The notes beneath the pieces were generated by a model. It was not told the origin of the DNA and did not search any database. It worked only from the letters and a program-made list of their open reading frames with translations. From the NCBI GenBank assembly GCA_017893485.1, contig CM030368.1, positions 106,151,549-106,215,548 of the forward strand: a DNA stretch of 64,000 nucleotides, in the 5' to 3' direction. This DNA comes from Hemerocallis citrina (taxonomy: Eukaryota; Streptophyta; Magnoliopsida; Asparagales; Asphodelaceae). The translations under genes were made by a program, and so were the position numbers. Of the stretch, positions 10,096 through 21,443 are shown piece after piece; position 1 is the stretch's first letter, and each line of letters starts with the position of its first letter.

Positions 10096-13000
10096 GAAGT
10101 TGTCACCCCTGTTTTCCCGTTTTCTGTATTTTGGGTGTATTTTCTTTTTCCATGTATTATCTGGGTTTGGGTTCTTTATAAAATTTTCGTCTTCTTAAAT
10201 TCATTTTTATTTCAAAAATATTTTTTGTATCTTTCGTTAAAACCCGTACATTTCATTAATTGTACTTATTGTTATTTTCAAATGAGTCTTATATTATAAT
10301 ACAAATCCTATTACTTGTGTTGTTATTATAATTATCAGTATTATTATTTTAAGTATTATTATTATTATTTTGAAGTAAAAACCAAGTATATTATTTATAT
10401 GTGACTATCCTAATTGTTTGTAAAAGGTTAAATATTAATCTAATTGTATTTTTCAAATTAATTTTATTGAACCCTATAAAATACTGTTTTACAACTTATG
10501 AGAAATTGTGAATTTGTATTTTATAAATCCTATTTTTTTTCCTATTGGATTTAATACCCTATACCCTAAACCTTATTCCTTATTGGATATCCAATACCCA
10601 CTACCCATTTAACCCTATTTTAATAATACCCTATAAGACAACTACTCAATACCCATTATATATATATACCCGTTAACCCAATCTCCTCCTACCCTATTAC
10701 CCATCTGCATTCTCAACACTAATAGCCGTCATCTAACCACCCCCCCTCCTATATATATTTCTGTTCATCCTCAAAACCTAGCTGACTATTCTCCTTCAAC
10801 CCCCCCGACCTACCCATCTTCAACCTCTCATCCCTTCATCCTTGTCGCCCATCTCCAGTCCTCCTGCTCTCAACTCATCCCCATCTCCCTGTGCTCCAGA
10901 CCTCAGTGCCACCCAGCTCCCGACGCAACCCCGCCGCGATGCCCTGCACCCAGCTGCAGCGCCGCCCAGATCCTGTGCTCCCCAATTACGCTGCTACCCC
11001 CCCCCTCGGCGCCAACCTCAGTGACCAGCAGCAACGCCAACACTCCTAGTGCTCCTCCCTATGCTGTATCCAACACAAGCAGCCGCTGCAGTCGCAGTCA
11101 GTCCCTGGCTGCCGTCGTGCCACAGTCGCTGCCTGTCCAAAGGCCGAACCGCGCTACTGTCCTTGCCACTGTTAGAGCCCAGCCTGCCCGTTTGCTGTTT
11201 TGATCAAAATTTTGATCACTTTGATCCTGGCCGTCAATCACCATGATCATCCTAATCATCATGATCATCATCTCCACCATCATCTGATCTTGACCACTTT
11301 GATTCAGAACCATCCGATCACCTTGGTGATCTTGATCATCATCGAGATCTTGATTTTTAGATCTCCATCATCATCAGATTGTGCATCTAGCCATCCGATC
11401 TCCATCATCATGGTCAGATCTGATCTGATCTGAGCCGTACGTTTGTCTTAATCTTGATCGCCATCAAGATCCACGCCAATCTGATCCATCCAATCTCGAC
11501 CGTCGATCAACGTCCTCATCCAATCAAGGCAAGTATCTTCTTGTACAATTTATTGTTCTAGTATAAGCGTTTAATTGAAAATATTGCAAGTAGATCGCAG
11601 TTGTGACTCCCCTTTAGCTCATCGTTTGTTGATCTTATTTTATTCCTTATCAATTCCATGATCATAAGAGTCACAACCCTTCGTTGATATATTTGTTTCA
11701 AAACTAGTTGGATCTATTTCGTCTCATAATTATTCGAACACATGAAACTAAGAACCATCTAGACTTGTAGATGTGACAGACCACCAATTCACCGCATGGA
11801 TTTTTTTACCTATACGAAAGGATATTTTCCTGATTGACGAAAGCAATCCGCACCTTCTTAGCCTTCTTGCAAAGGACCCAAAGATAAGGTACTCATCTTA
11901 CCTTCTTGAGCTGAAGAATAAATGTGACTTGCTGATTTGATACCCATTACATCCCTTTTGTATCACACACTAAATTAGACTCATAATATTCATTAATCAT
12001 GACACTTTTATATAAAAGAAATTCACATATACTGTTATTCCTATCTTTGCTTGCTGTTTTGACCCCGATAACATCAGAATCTGGACTTGAGTCCTGAATA
12101 TGAAACTTAGCCCCAGATGTCTAGTTTACTAACTTTTTGACGGAATTGAATTCCATGTTATGGTTTGTGAGTTATCGTAGTTTTACTGCTACTGTGTCTG
12201 TAATCGCAGATTCATAAAAACTATTGTATCACTTTATTTTACAATTAATTTGACTATGCTACCTGTAAGATAATGACTTGAAATTTTGCATGCTGATACT
12301 AGAAACACTAGAGAACATTTTATAATTTTCCTGGAATTAATTAATGAAGTTTCAAACCTGTTTCATATGTATAAACACAGTCTTACAAATTCTGGCTGAA
12401 CACAAATCCTGTGTAGTTTGCTGTTTTGACACCTGATGCTACAACTTTTATATGTCTTTTTTATATGTGCTGGATTTGGTAGAGAGTTTGGTTTCTAGAA
12501 CTTTTGATGGATCCAGATTTTCATTCTTGTGGTCGCGGGAATCTCAGTTTTGGTGCAGCAACGTCATGATGTCCAGATTTGAAATTCTCGTCATTCTTGA
12601 TATTTTTAATTTGTTTGACCCTCGAATATGCCTTCTAATTATCTTAAACTTGTTCCATATTCTTGATCATATTTACTTGACCTGTTTCTCACACTTTCAT
12701 TCTTGGTTAATAATAATAATAAATAACAAGCCGGGGATTAAGGGAAAGACCATAGTAGTGGACAATATAGGTAAGTGTGCTCGGAAGGGGGCTCGTGTTT
12801 TCCAGTACTTGATTCATGAACTTGTTGTATCCTTAGTGAATTCATGGGCCCACGGCTGGTTCTTGAACTTGTTAGTGCATTCACGAACTTGGTTCGTGAA
12901 CTTGTTACATTATTTTTGTATTCATGAACCTTGCTTGCTTGATACTTGATGCCTGAGTACACCACCCTATAAAATCTACCACTAGACCTAAATGTAACTG

Positions 13001-13451
13001 TTTGTAAGTAGCAATCATGTGATAAATAGTTATGGCGCATGAAGTGCTACCTAGATAGAATTAAACATTAGACTTAAGAATTACTTGTTACTTGTTCACA
13101 CTTGACATCTTCCTTGCTTGATACTTGCTACGTGATACTTGTTACTGGATGCTTGATACAATTACATGCTCACTTGCCACATGTTCTACTACTAGCACTT
13201 GTTACCTATTCCTGTTACATGAGTTATCTTACTTGCTAGCTAGTCTCTTGACTCCACTACTTGTTGCATCCCTATCATATCATATTGCATATTCTTGATT
13301 CCATATCTTGTTTCATATTTTTCTTGTACTTATTTTCATACCCTTGCTTGTACTACTTGCGGCCCTAACTTGCACTAAGGGCGTTTTTCTTTGTTTCTCT
13401 ATTTTACCTTTATATATACTTAGGGCATTTTTCTTTGTTTCTCTATTTTTC

Positions 13452-13454
<3 letters not shown>

Positions 13455-13498
<44 letters not shown>
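13455..13498. repeat. (TA)n microsatellite
   Basis: About 22 TA units sit inside long-LTR copy 1, following a ctttgtttctctattt segment that is itself duplicated just upstream. Confidence 0.9.
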
Positions 13499-13501
<3 letters not shown>

Positions 13502-13745
13502 CTTGGAGACGAGTTGCCTGCTGGAGTTGGTGAGCAAACCTTCTAGGCTTTGCTTAGGAAAACTTTGTATAATTATCTTGTATTTGAGTTTATTTCATTT
13601 AGTTGCTACTTAAAACTTGTAACGGGTTTGAAGTCCCGAAGTTTTATCTTTTGGTCAAGATCTAAAAATTATTTGGGATATTTATATCTTGTTTCAATTG
13701 TTTTCTGTTGATTAATAAATTATTCATGCATGCGTGGTTGAGTAT

Positions 13746-16475
13746 TGTAGAACCCCGTATTTTCAAATATTATTTTTATATTTGAAAATAAATTTAAATT
13801 TATTTTTGGAGATTCAATGAATATTTTCAGAAAAATTTATCTTTTGTACACGTGCGAAACACGTTCAATTCCTTTCATGAGAAGTTTGAAAATTTAGTTT
13901 TCTTTGTGGAAAATCATTATTTAATATTTGAGATTTAATTAGTATTTTTCCAGATTTTTCTGAAATTTATTGGAACTATTTGCAATTTTTGAGAAAGGAA
14001 GGACCTTTTTGTAAAATTGACAATTTTAAGGGTTAAAGTGCAAATACTATTTTTGGACGTTTTGAATAGTAGTAATGGAGATTTAGAATGTATGTTTACT
14101 ATTAAATCCAAATTTAAATGAGTTTTGATGAGATTTCCAAAGAATGATCTATACATGCAAATTGTATTTTTGGAAAGGATTGTTTTGCAAAATAGGGTAA
14201 AACCCTAAATCTATTTCCGGGTATTTAAAAGAAATCTCTTCCAGCCATCATTATTTTGGTGACTTGTTTTGGAGAAGCAAAAAGGAGAATTTTGGATCTA
14301 GCAAGGAGGAAAGCTTTTGTGGATTTTCTTAAATCAAGGTGAGTGGCATTTGTTTGTGTTGTTGCTTGATTTTGTGAATGATATGACATTGTTGTTTTGA
14401 TTTATGTGAATGACATCGTTTAACTCTACTTCGTTATATGAATGATATGCTCCTTGTATTGTGATGTGAATGTATATGAACCATTGTTATTGTTGGACCA
14501 TATTTGTGAAACTTATGGATATTGAGAAGATCTTGAGTTATTAAATTATATTGTTTGAAAGCATGTTAAGAATTGATCATGGTTGTGATCGGATGGTGAA
14601 CATCTGGATGTGGAGTATACAAATCAGATTTTGATCTTAGTTGTGAAAGGAGATTAGTTTTGAGAAACCCTAATGGAAAGATTAGTGATTATGGATCTTG
14701 AGAATTGAATTTCGATATTTGGATGATTGAGTAATGTATCCTTTATGGAGTTTATTTGAGGTTGATTATTTTGCCTGAGAACGAACTATTTTTCTTGGAC
14801 AATGAATCTTTAGAACTCAAGTTTGGACTTTGTAATTAGACCTAAAATATGAGAACTGTAGGCCGACAGTCGACTGGCCTACCATGCAGTCGACTGGTAC
14901 GACTCTACTGGTACACTTTCAGTCTTTGGAGAAACGTTCAGGACAGTCGACTTGACTCTTAGTAGTCGACTGATCCACTGAGATGTATTTTGTAAAATGT
15001 GTTCTGGACAGTCGACCTAGACTACGGTCAGTCGACTGATCCACTGAGTTATATTTTGTTCAGTCCTTTTTGGGACAGTCGACCATTAGCCTTTTTAAGT
15101 CGACTGTTATGACTTAGTTTATTTTTCGTAAAATTTTGGATATTTGACCTCTGGGCAGTCGACTGATCTACTGTACAATCGACTAGTACTAATGGATCTT
15201 TTGTAATCTTTAGAGTTATTTCGAATGATTGGTTTTCAGATTATTCAGTCTATATTTGATCTTTGATTTAGTATTTGATTTTTAAGATATTCAGTTATGA
15301 ATATGATTTTGAGATATTCAGTTGAGCTACTCTTGTTAGTGGAATTTGTTTAGACTTTTGAGTTTGAGTCTCTAGAGGTAGGTGACCCTAGTATACCGGT
15401 GTTGAGATATTTGTTGAGTTATTTGTTGAGGCCCGTTGAGGCATATTCAGTTATTCAGTTTTGAGTTATCCCGGTAAGGTACACCGACTCTAGGAGATTT
15501 TGTTGAGTAATTCTGTAACCCAAAAACAATAAGGACAGGCATTAGTAGTGTTATGACGAATGGGAACATGAGTTATGCACCTCAGTATGACTTTAGATGT
15601 GAGATTTAATCTCCTGAATTATCCAAATGATTTACTTGAGATGTGAGACTTATCTCCGGAATTATCCAGGTAGATTGCCTGAGATGCGAGATATTTCTCC
15701 GGAATTATCCAGGTAGTTATTTGAGATGTGGGATTGATCTCCGGAATGATCAAGGTCGAGGCGACGCTTGTGGGGTATTCATGTGATGATGTGTTTATGT
15801 CTAGATGTGAGATGATCTCCGGAATTATCCAAGTGGTTACTTGAGATGTGGGATCAATCACGGAATTATCGGGCATGGACTAATCCTCATAGTTTATCTT
15901 TATCTCTTAGTAATCATCGTAGTCTGCATACAGCATTTGTGTTTTCTTGACTCATTTTCATGCATTCGGTTTTGCTGATTTCCACACTTGACATTTGGTT
16001 TTCATATCACCTGTTTTCACTTCTTGTTACTTCTTATTTTGGTATATTTGGTTCACTACCTTTTGTTGAGAATATCATGATTTATGTTCATTTATGTTGC
16101 TTGTTTGATTTTATGTCACTCACACCATTTATGGCTAACCCCGTTAGTTTTGGGGTTAGGATTCACCTCTAGCCTCACATGTTGCAGGTTGTTGCTTAGA
16201 ATTGGAGGTTGGATGCCTGAGTTGACTTTGAGATGAATTGGATTATTTAGTGCTTAGTGTAAAATTTGTAAAGGTATATTTGAGGAAATTTTGTGTTGTA
16301 AATAAAATAAATTTGAGATGAGATGTTTAGACTTCCGCTGAGATTTGTAATAATTGTTGTAATAAAGCTGAAAACTTTAGTGGTGTTGTTTGTGTTATTA
16401 TTACAATTGAAGTGGATTGCTGGGAATGTGCCACGTATTTTCTAAGCTCTTATATCAGAAATTCGGGGCGCTACA
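13746..16475 (+). repeat. 5' LTR of the Tekay-type element
   Basis: It matches 21444-24175. A tatttaaaag box near 14223 is a plausible TATA element, and aataaa signals occur near 16298 and 16368. Two internal repeat clusters are present: ten CAGTCGACTG-like palindromes at 14875-15190, and about five roughly 50-bp units with gagatgtgaga and tctccggaattatcc at 15590-15875. Confidence 0.95.
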
Positions 16476-16480
16476 GAGAT

Positions 16481-16492
16481 TGGTATCAGAGC
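16481..16492 (+). other. Primer binding site, initiator tRNA-Met
   Basis: TGGTATCAGAGC, five bases after the 5' LTR, is the exact complement of the 3' end of plant initiator tRNA-Met, the usual primer for this family. Confidence 0.95.
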
Positions 16493-16714
16493 AACGCTTC
16501 AATAGTAATACTAAACATGACATAAAAATAGCCTAGGTGTGGACACTAGAGTGTGAGTACCTAGGTGTGGACATTAAGAGTGAGTATCACATAGAACTGA
16601 ATATGATGTTTTACCTTTGGGATTCAAATGAGAGTTTGCCAAGGGATATTGATGTGAGATTGAATTGTGTGTGTGATGCTCTAACTTTTCCCTCGTTTTG
16701 TAGTATTCAAAATA

Positions 16715-17786
16715 GTTGCACCCAGAGGCAGAAATGGTGGCAATAATGAGGATGGATCTGGTAGTTCCCGAGGAAATGGGATCGACCTTGAAGCTGAATT
16801 TGCCAAAGTATATCAGACATTGAATACGCTGATGGCATTCAATGTGGCGCAGCAGCAAGCGCAGCAGCAGAATCCGCAGCCAAATCATGGAGCTGGACAT
16901 GGGTTGGTGAACGCAGACCCTATCAAGCAGATCGAATCCTTTAAGAGGATGAGACCGCCAGTCTTTGAGGGGCAAGCTGATCTAACAGCAGCAGATGATT
17001 GGATTCGGAAGATGGAGACGATCTTTGAGGTATCGGAGACTCCAGCAGCCAGCAAGGTGAAGTTGGCTTCGATGCAGCTTGAGAAGGATGCTGGTGTCTG
17101 GTGGGAGTCGCTGAAGAGGACTCTGGGAGATCAGTAGTTGACTTGGGAAGCTTTTCTGGAGGAGTTCAGAGATCGCTTCTTTCCTCTAGATGTTCAAGAG
17201 AAGAAGGCGACCGAGTTCATGAACCTTCAGCAGGGCAGCATGACCGTGCGGGAGTATGAGACCAAGTTTGCTCAACTTTCGAGGTATGCACCAGAACTGG
17301 TCGTGGACGAAGCGAAGAAGGCCAAAAAGTTTGAGCCGGGCTTGAGGCCAAACTTGAGGTCGATGATGGTTCCGTTGGGTATCAGGAGATTCGAGAAGCT
17401 GGTCAGGCGAGCAGCTATGACTGAGGAGGATATGGACCAATTCCAGAAGAAGCAGGATACATGGAACCGGAACAAGAGGCCAGTATCAGGCCAGAGTGGA
17501 AAGGGATTCCCAGCAAAGCAGTCCAAGTTCAGTGGACCGGTGCAGAAGGCACCTGCAGCTCAGGGCGTGACCTATTACTACTGCAAGGAGGCAGGGCATT
17601 ACAGGTCAGCATGTCCGAAATTGGCAGAGCATATTTGTTCCCAGTGTGGGCAGACAGGACACTCTAAGCCCCATTGTCCACAACTGAAGAAAGATGGTTC
17701 AGGTGGGAGCAAAATTCAGAAGAGGCAAGGGCGAGTATTTGCATTGACCGAGGAGGACGCGGGTAACTCGGAAAATGTAATACAGG
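16715..17786 (+). pseudogene. Tekay-type gag (capsid, nucleocapsid)
   Basis: The open frame runs from about 16715 (APRGRNGG follows a GTT where a start codon is expected; the first in-frame ATG is 16832). The retrotransposon gag fold is seen in DDWIRKMETIFEV, VWWESLKR, TWEAFLEEFRDRFFP and FMNLQQGSMTVREYETKF. Two nucleocapsid knuckles follow. The first, YYYCKEAGHYRSAC, has lost its leading Cys. The second, CSQCGQTGHSKPHC, is intact. An in-frame TAG sits at 17135-17137. The gag frame reads into an intron-like segment at 17787 that separates it from the protease. Confidence 0.9.
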
Positions 17787-17880
17787 GTATGCAAGAATTT
17801 TGTTTATTTTGAATCAATGTAATAAATAAAACCTTTATTTGAGAACAATTTAAGATTGAGTATCATTCTTATTGTAACAG
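17787..17880 (+). other. 94-bp intron-like segment between gag and protease
   Basis: It starts GTATGC and ends TTGTAACAG after an AT-rich body, matching plant splice-site consensus. Removing it joins the gag and protease frames exactly (…NVIQG to [11 protein letters not shown]…). With it present, gag ends at 17812 and the protease is in another frame. Its length is not a multiple of three. Alternatively it could be a chance insertion with GT..AG ends. Confidence 0.55.
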
Positions 17881-20800
17881 GGGTTGTTTTAATAAATGGA
17901 ATTAAAGCAAAGGTTTTGTTTGACACTGGTTCATCGCACACTTTTGTATCGCCGAATTTTGCAAGGATCTTAGGCTTGGAGCCTAAATTGTTCCCAGACA
18001 GGGTTTTGTCGGTGGCAACGCTGTCAGGTGAGGAGTTGATTGCGGATCGATATTATGAGGGCTGTGATATCGAGATTGGTGGGAGGATGTTCGGCATCGA
18101 CTTGATCGAGCTACAAGTGTTGGGTGTGGATGTCATCGTGGGCATCGATTGGATGGCAATATATGATGCCACTATCGATTGCAAGCAGAAGGAGGTGTTG
18201 GTGAAAGCACCAGGTGGACCTGCAGTGACTTTCCAGGGCAAGAAGAAGATTCCTAAGATAGCGGCAATCGTATCTAGGATGGCAATTTCAGATGAAGTCA
18301 AGGGCATTCCGGTGGTTCGAAATTTCCCTCAGGTGTTCTTGGATGATTTTGCAGGATTACCGCCGCAGAGAGATGTGGAGTTTGGCATCAATGTTCAGCC
18401 GGGGAGTGCGCCGATTTCCAAGGCTCCGTACAGGATGGCACCTGTAGAGCAAGATGAGGTGAAGAAGCAAATTGAGGAGCTGTTGAGCAAAGGGCTTATC
18501 AGGCCGAGTTCTTCTCCGTGGGGAGCGCCAGTGCTGTTAGTCAAGAAGAAGGATGGGTCGATGAGGATGTGCATTGACTATCGAGAGTTGAATAGGGTGA
18601 CTATTCAGAACAAGTATCCATTGCCGCGGATTGATGATTTATTCGACAGGCTTCGAGGAGCAGCGGTGTTTTCAAAGATTGATTTGAGGTCAGGGTATCA
18701 TTAGGTGCGAGTCAAGGAGGAAGATGTGAGTAAGACAGCTTTCAGGACTCGTCATGGGCTCTACGAGTTTCTGGTAATGCCATTCGGGTTGACGAATGCG
18801 CCAGCGGTATTCATGGATATGATGAATCGGGTGTTGAGGCTGTTTATTGACTCCTTCGTGGTGGTCTTCATTGATGATATCTTGATGTATTCGAAGTCGG
18901 AGGAGGATCATTCTACGCACTTGACAGCAGTGTTACAGAAATTGCAGGAGCATAGCTTGTATGCCAAGTTGTCAAAGTGTGAGTTTTGGAAGTCTGAAGT
19001 AGCTTTCCTTGGGCATATTCTTTCTAAGGAGGGAGTAGCTACTGACCCTCAGAAAGTTGCAGCAGTGAAGGATTGGCCCAGGCCAACGTCTGTGAAGGAA
19101 GTCAGGAGTTTCTTGGGTTTAGCTGGATACTACAGGAGATTTATTCAGGGGTATTCTCAGATTGCAGTTCCATTGATAGGTTTGACCCGGAAGAGTGTGG
19201 CATTTGTGTGGACAGATAAGTGCGAGGAGAGTTTCCTTGAGTTAAAGGAAAGATTGACTACTGCACCTATCTTAACTTTGCCGCAAGCTGGGAAGGATTA
19301 TGATATCTACAGTGATGCGTCTCTCAGAGGTTTGGGATGTGTCTTGATGCAAGAAGGCAAGGTCATTGCTTATGGTTCAAGGCAGTTGCGTCCGCATGAG
19401 AAGAATTACCCGACGCACGATTTGGAGCTAGCAGCTATCATTTATGCCTTGAAGCTGTGGAGGCATTATGTCTATGGTGAGAAGGTTAATATGTACACCG
19501 ACCACAAGAGCCTGAAATACATTTATCAACAGAAGGATCTAAATCTTCGGCAGAGAAGGTGGTTGGAAGTTTTGGAAGACATTCGTCCCGAGATCAAGTA
19601 TCACCCGGGCAAGGCGAATGTGGTGGCTGATGGACTTAGCAGGAAGAGTAGTTTATCGAGTTTGATCACTACTCGAAGAGAGTTGGCAGCAGAGATCGAT
19701 CAGGCAGGTATCGAGGTGGTACTGCGAGGTTTAGGGCCATCTTTGGCTCAGTTGAGGCTGTAGCCGTCTTTGAGAGAGAGGATTGTGGAAGGACAGAAAT
19801 CAGATACAGAGATTCAGAAGATGTTACAACAGGTTTCAGAAGGCAAGCTATCGAAGTTTCGTGTCCAAGATGGAGTTCTTTGGATGGGTGAAAGGTTGTG
19901 TGTTCCAGATGATGCAGATTTGAGAGAGAGTATATTGCAGGAAGCACACAGTACCCTGTTGTCAGTTCACCCAGGAGGCACGAAGATGTACAGGGACATC
20001 AAACAGCATTTTTGGTGGTCTGGTATGAAGCGGGATGCAGCAGATTTCGTGGCAAGGTGTCTGACTTGTCAGCAGATCAAAGCAGAAAATCAGAGACCTG
20101 GAGGTTTATTACAGCCATTACCCATTCCAGAGTGGAAGTAGGAGAATATCAGCATGGATTTCATCACGGGTTTGCCGAGGAGTTCGATGGGCAATGACTC
20201 GATTTGGGTTATTGTGGACCGATTGACTAAGTCGGCTCACTTTCTAGCCATGAAGATTACTTGGTCGATGGAGAAATTGGCTGAGTTGTACATTGGTGAA
20301 ATTGTGAGACTTTATGGAGTTCCTGTGTCGATTGTTTCTGATAGAGATGCAAGGTTTACTTCAAGATTTTGGAGGAGCTTACAAGCAGCTTTGGGCACCA
20401 GGACTGATTTCAGTACCGCATTTCATTCACAGACAGATGGTCAGACGGAGAGGGTGAATCGAGTGCTGGAAGATATACTGAGGGCTTGTGTTATGGACTT
20501 TGGTGGTAGTTGGGAGAGATACTTGGCATTGGTTGAGTTTGCTTATAACAACAGTTACCATGCGAGTATTGGGATGGCACCGTATGAGGCTTTGTACGGG
20601 CGGAGGTGCAGGACACCTGTTTGTTGGTATGAGGTTGGCGAGAGGCAGATGTATGGTCCTGAGATCGTACAGCAGACATCCGAGCAGATTGAGCTGATTC
20701 GCAAAAGATTGGTTGAAGCTCAGAGTCGGCAGAAGAGTTATGCTGATACTCGACGAAGAGATTTAGAGTTTGAGGTTGGGGATGCAGTTTTTCTCAAGGT

Positions 20801-21194
20801 TTCTCCGACCAAAGGAGTAATCAGATTTGGTAAGGGAGGCAAGTTGGCGCCAAGGTATATTGGGCCATACAGGATTGTGGAACGGATTGGCAAGACATCA
20901 TACAGGTTGAAACTTCCAGAGGAGTTGGCACAAGTGCATGATGTATTTCATGTGTCGTTGTTGAGGAAGTATGTGGCCGATCGGAATCATCAGTTGGTAG
21001 AGGTTCCTGAAGATCTACAGGTGAACTTGAGTTATAAGGAACAGCCTGTTGAGATTGTTGACCGTAGAGAGAAAGTTCTTCGGAGAAAGGTGATACCTAT
21101 GGTCAAGGTATTGTGGAGGAATCAGCAGTTCGAGGAGGCTACTTGGGAGCCCGAGGACCGCATGCAGAAGGATTTCGCTGAACTGTTTGTATGA
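17881..21194 (+). pseudogene. Tekay-type pol: protease, RT, RNase H, integrase, chromodomain
   Basis: One frame is open from 17881 to 21194 except for three TAG stops at 18702, 19761 and 20139. Domains in order: protease with DTGSSH (about 17923); RT with [39 protein letters not shown] and catalytic FIDD (about 18867-18878); RNase H with [10 protein letters not shown] and YTDHKSL; integrase zinc finger ending CLTCQQIK, core residues in VDRLTK, SDRDARF and QTERVN; chromodomain-like C-terminus VIPMVKVLWRNQQFEEATWEPE. Two of the stops (YH-stop-VRVK, LRL-stop-PSLRER) look like CAG to TAG changes, and the one after PIPEWK looks like TGG to TAG. Confidence 0.95.
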
Positions 21195-21430
21195 GTGTAT
21201 TTCTATTATGTGATTGTAATTCTTTTGAATGATAGTACTTTGGTTTGAGTTGTATTCCCTTATTTTGATTGAATTGTCCTATGCAATTGTTTGAACTATG
21301 TTTCCATTATGAGATATTGGATTTCCTTGTTGATATATTGTTTGGACTATGTTCTATTTATGAGATATTATTTCTTTTGATGATATGTGTTTGGACTCAC
21401 TAGTAGTAGTTCTGAGGACAGAACTCTTCT

Positions 21431-21443
21431 AAGGAGGGAGTGA
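21431..21443 (+). other. Polypurine tract of the Tekay-type element
   Basis: aaggagggagtga lies immediately before the 3' LTR start at 21444, the expected second-strand primer. Confidence 0.9.

Noticed and set aside
11200..11433. His/Asp-rich ORF
   Set aside because: Translation of a gatcatcatgatc-type simple repeat in long-LTR copy 1.
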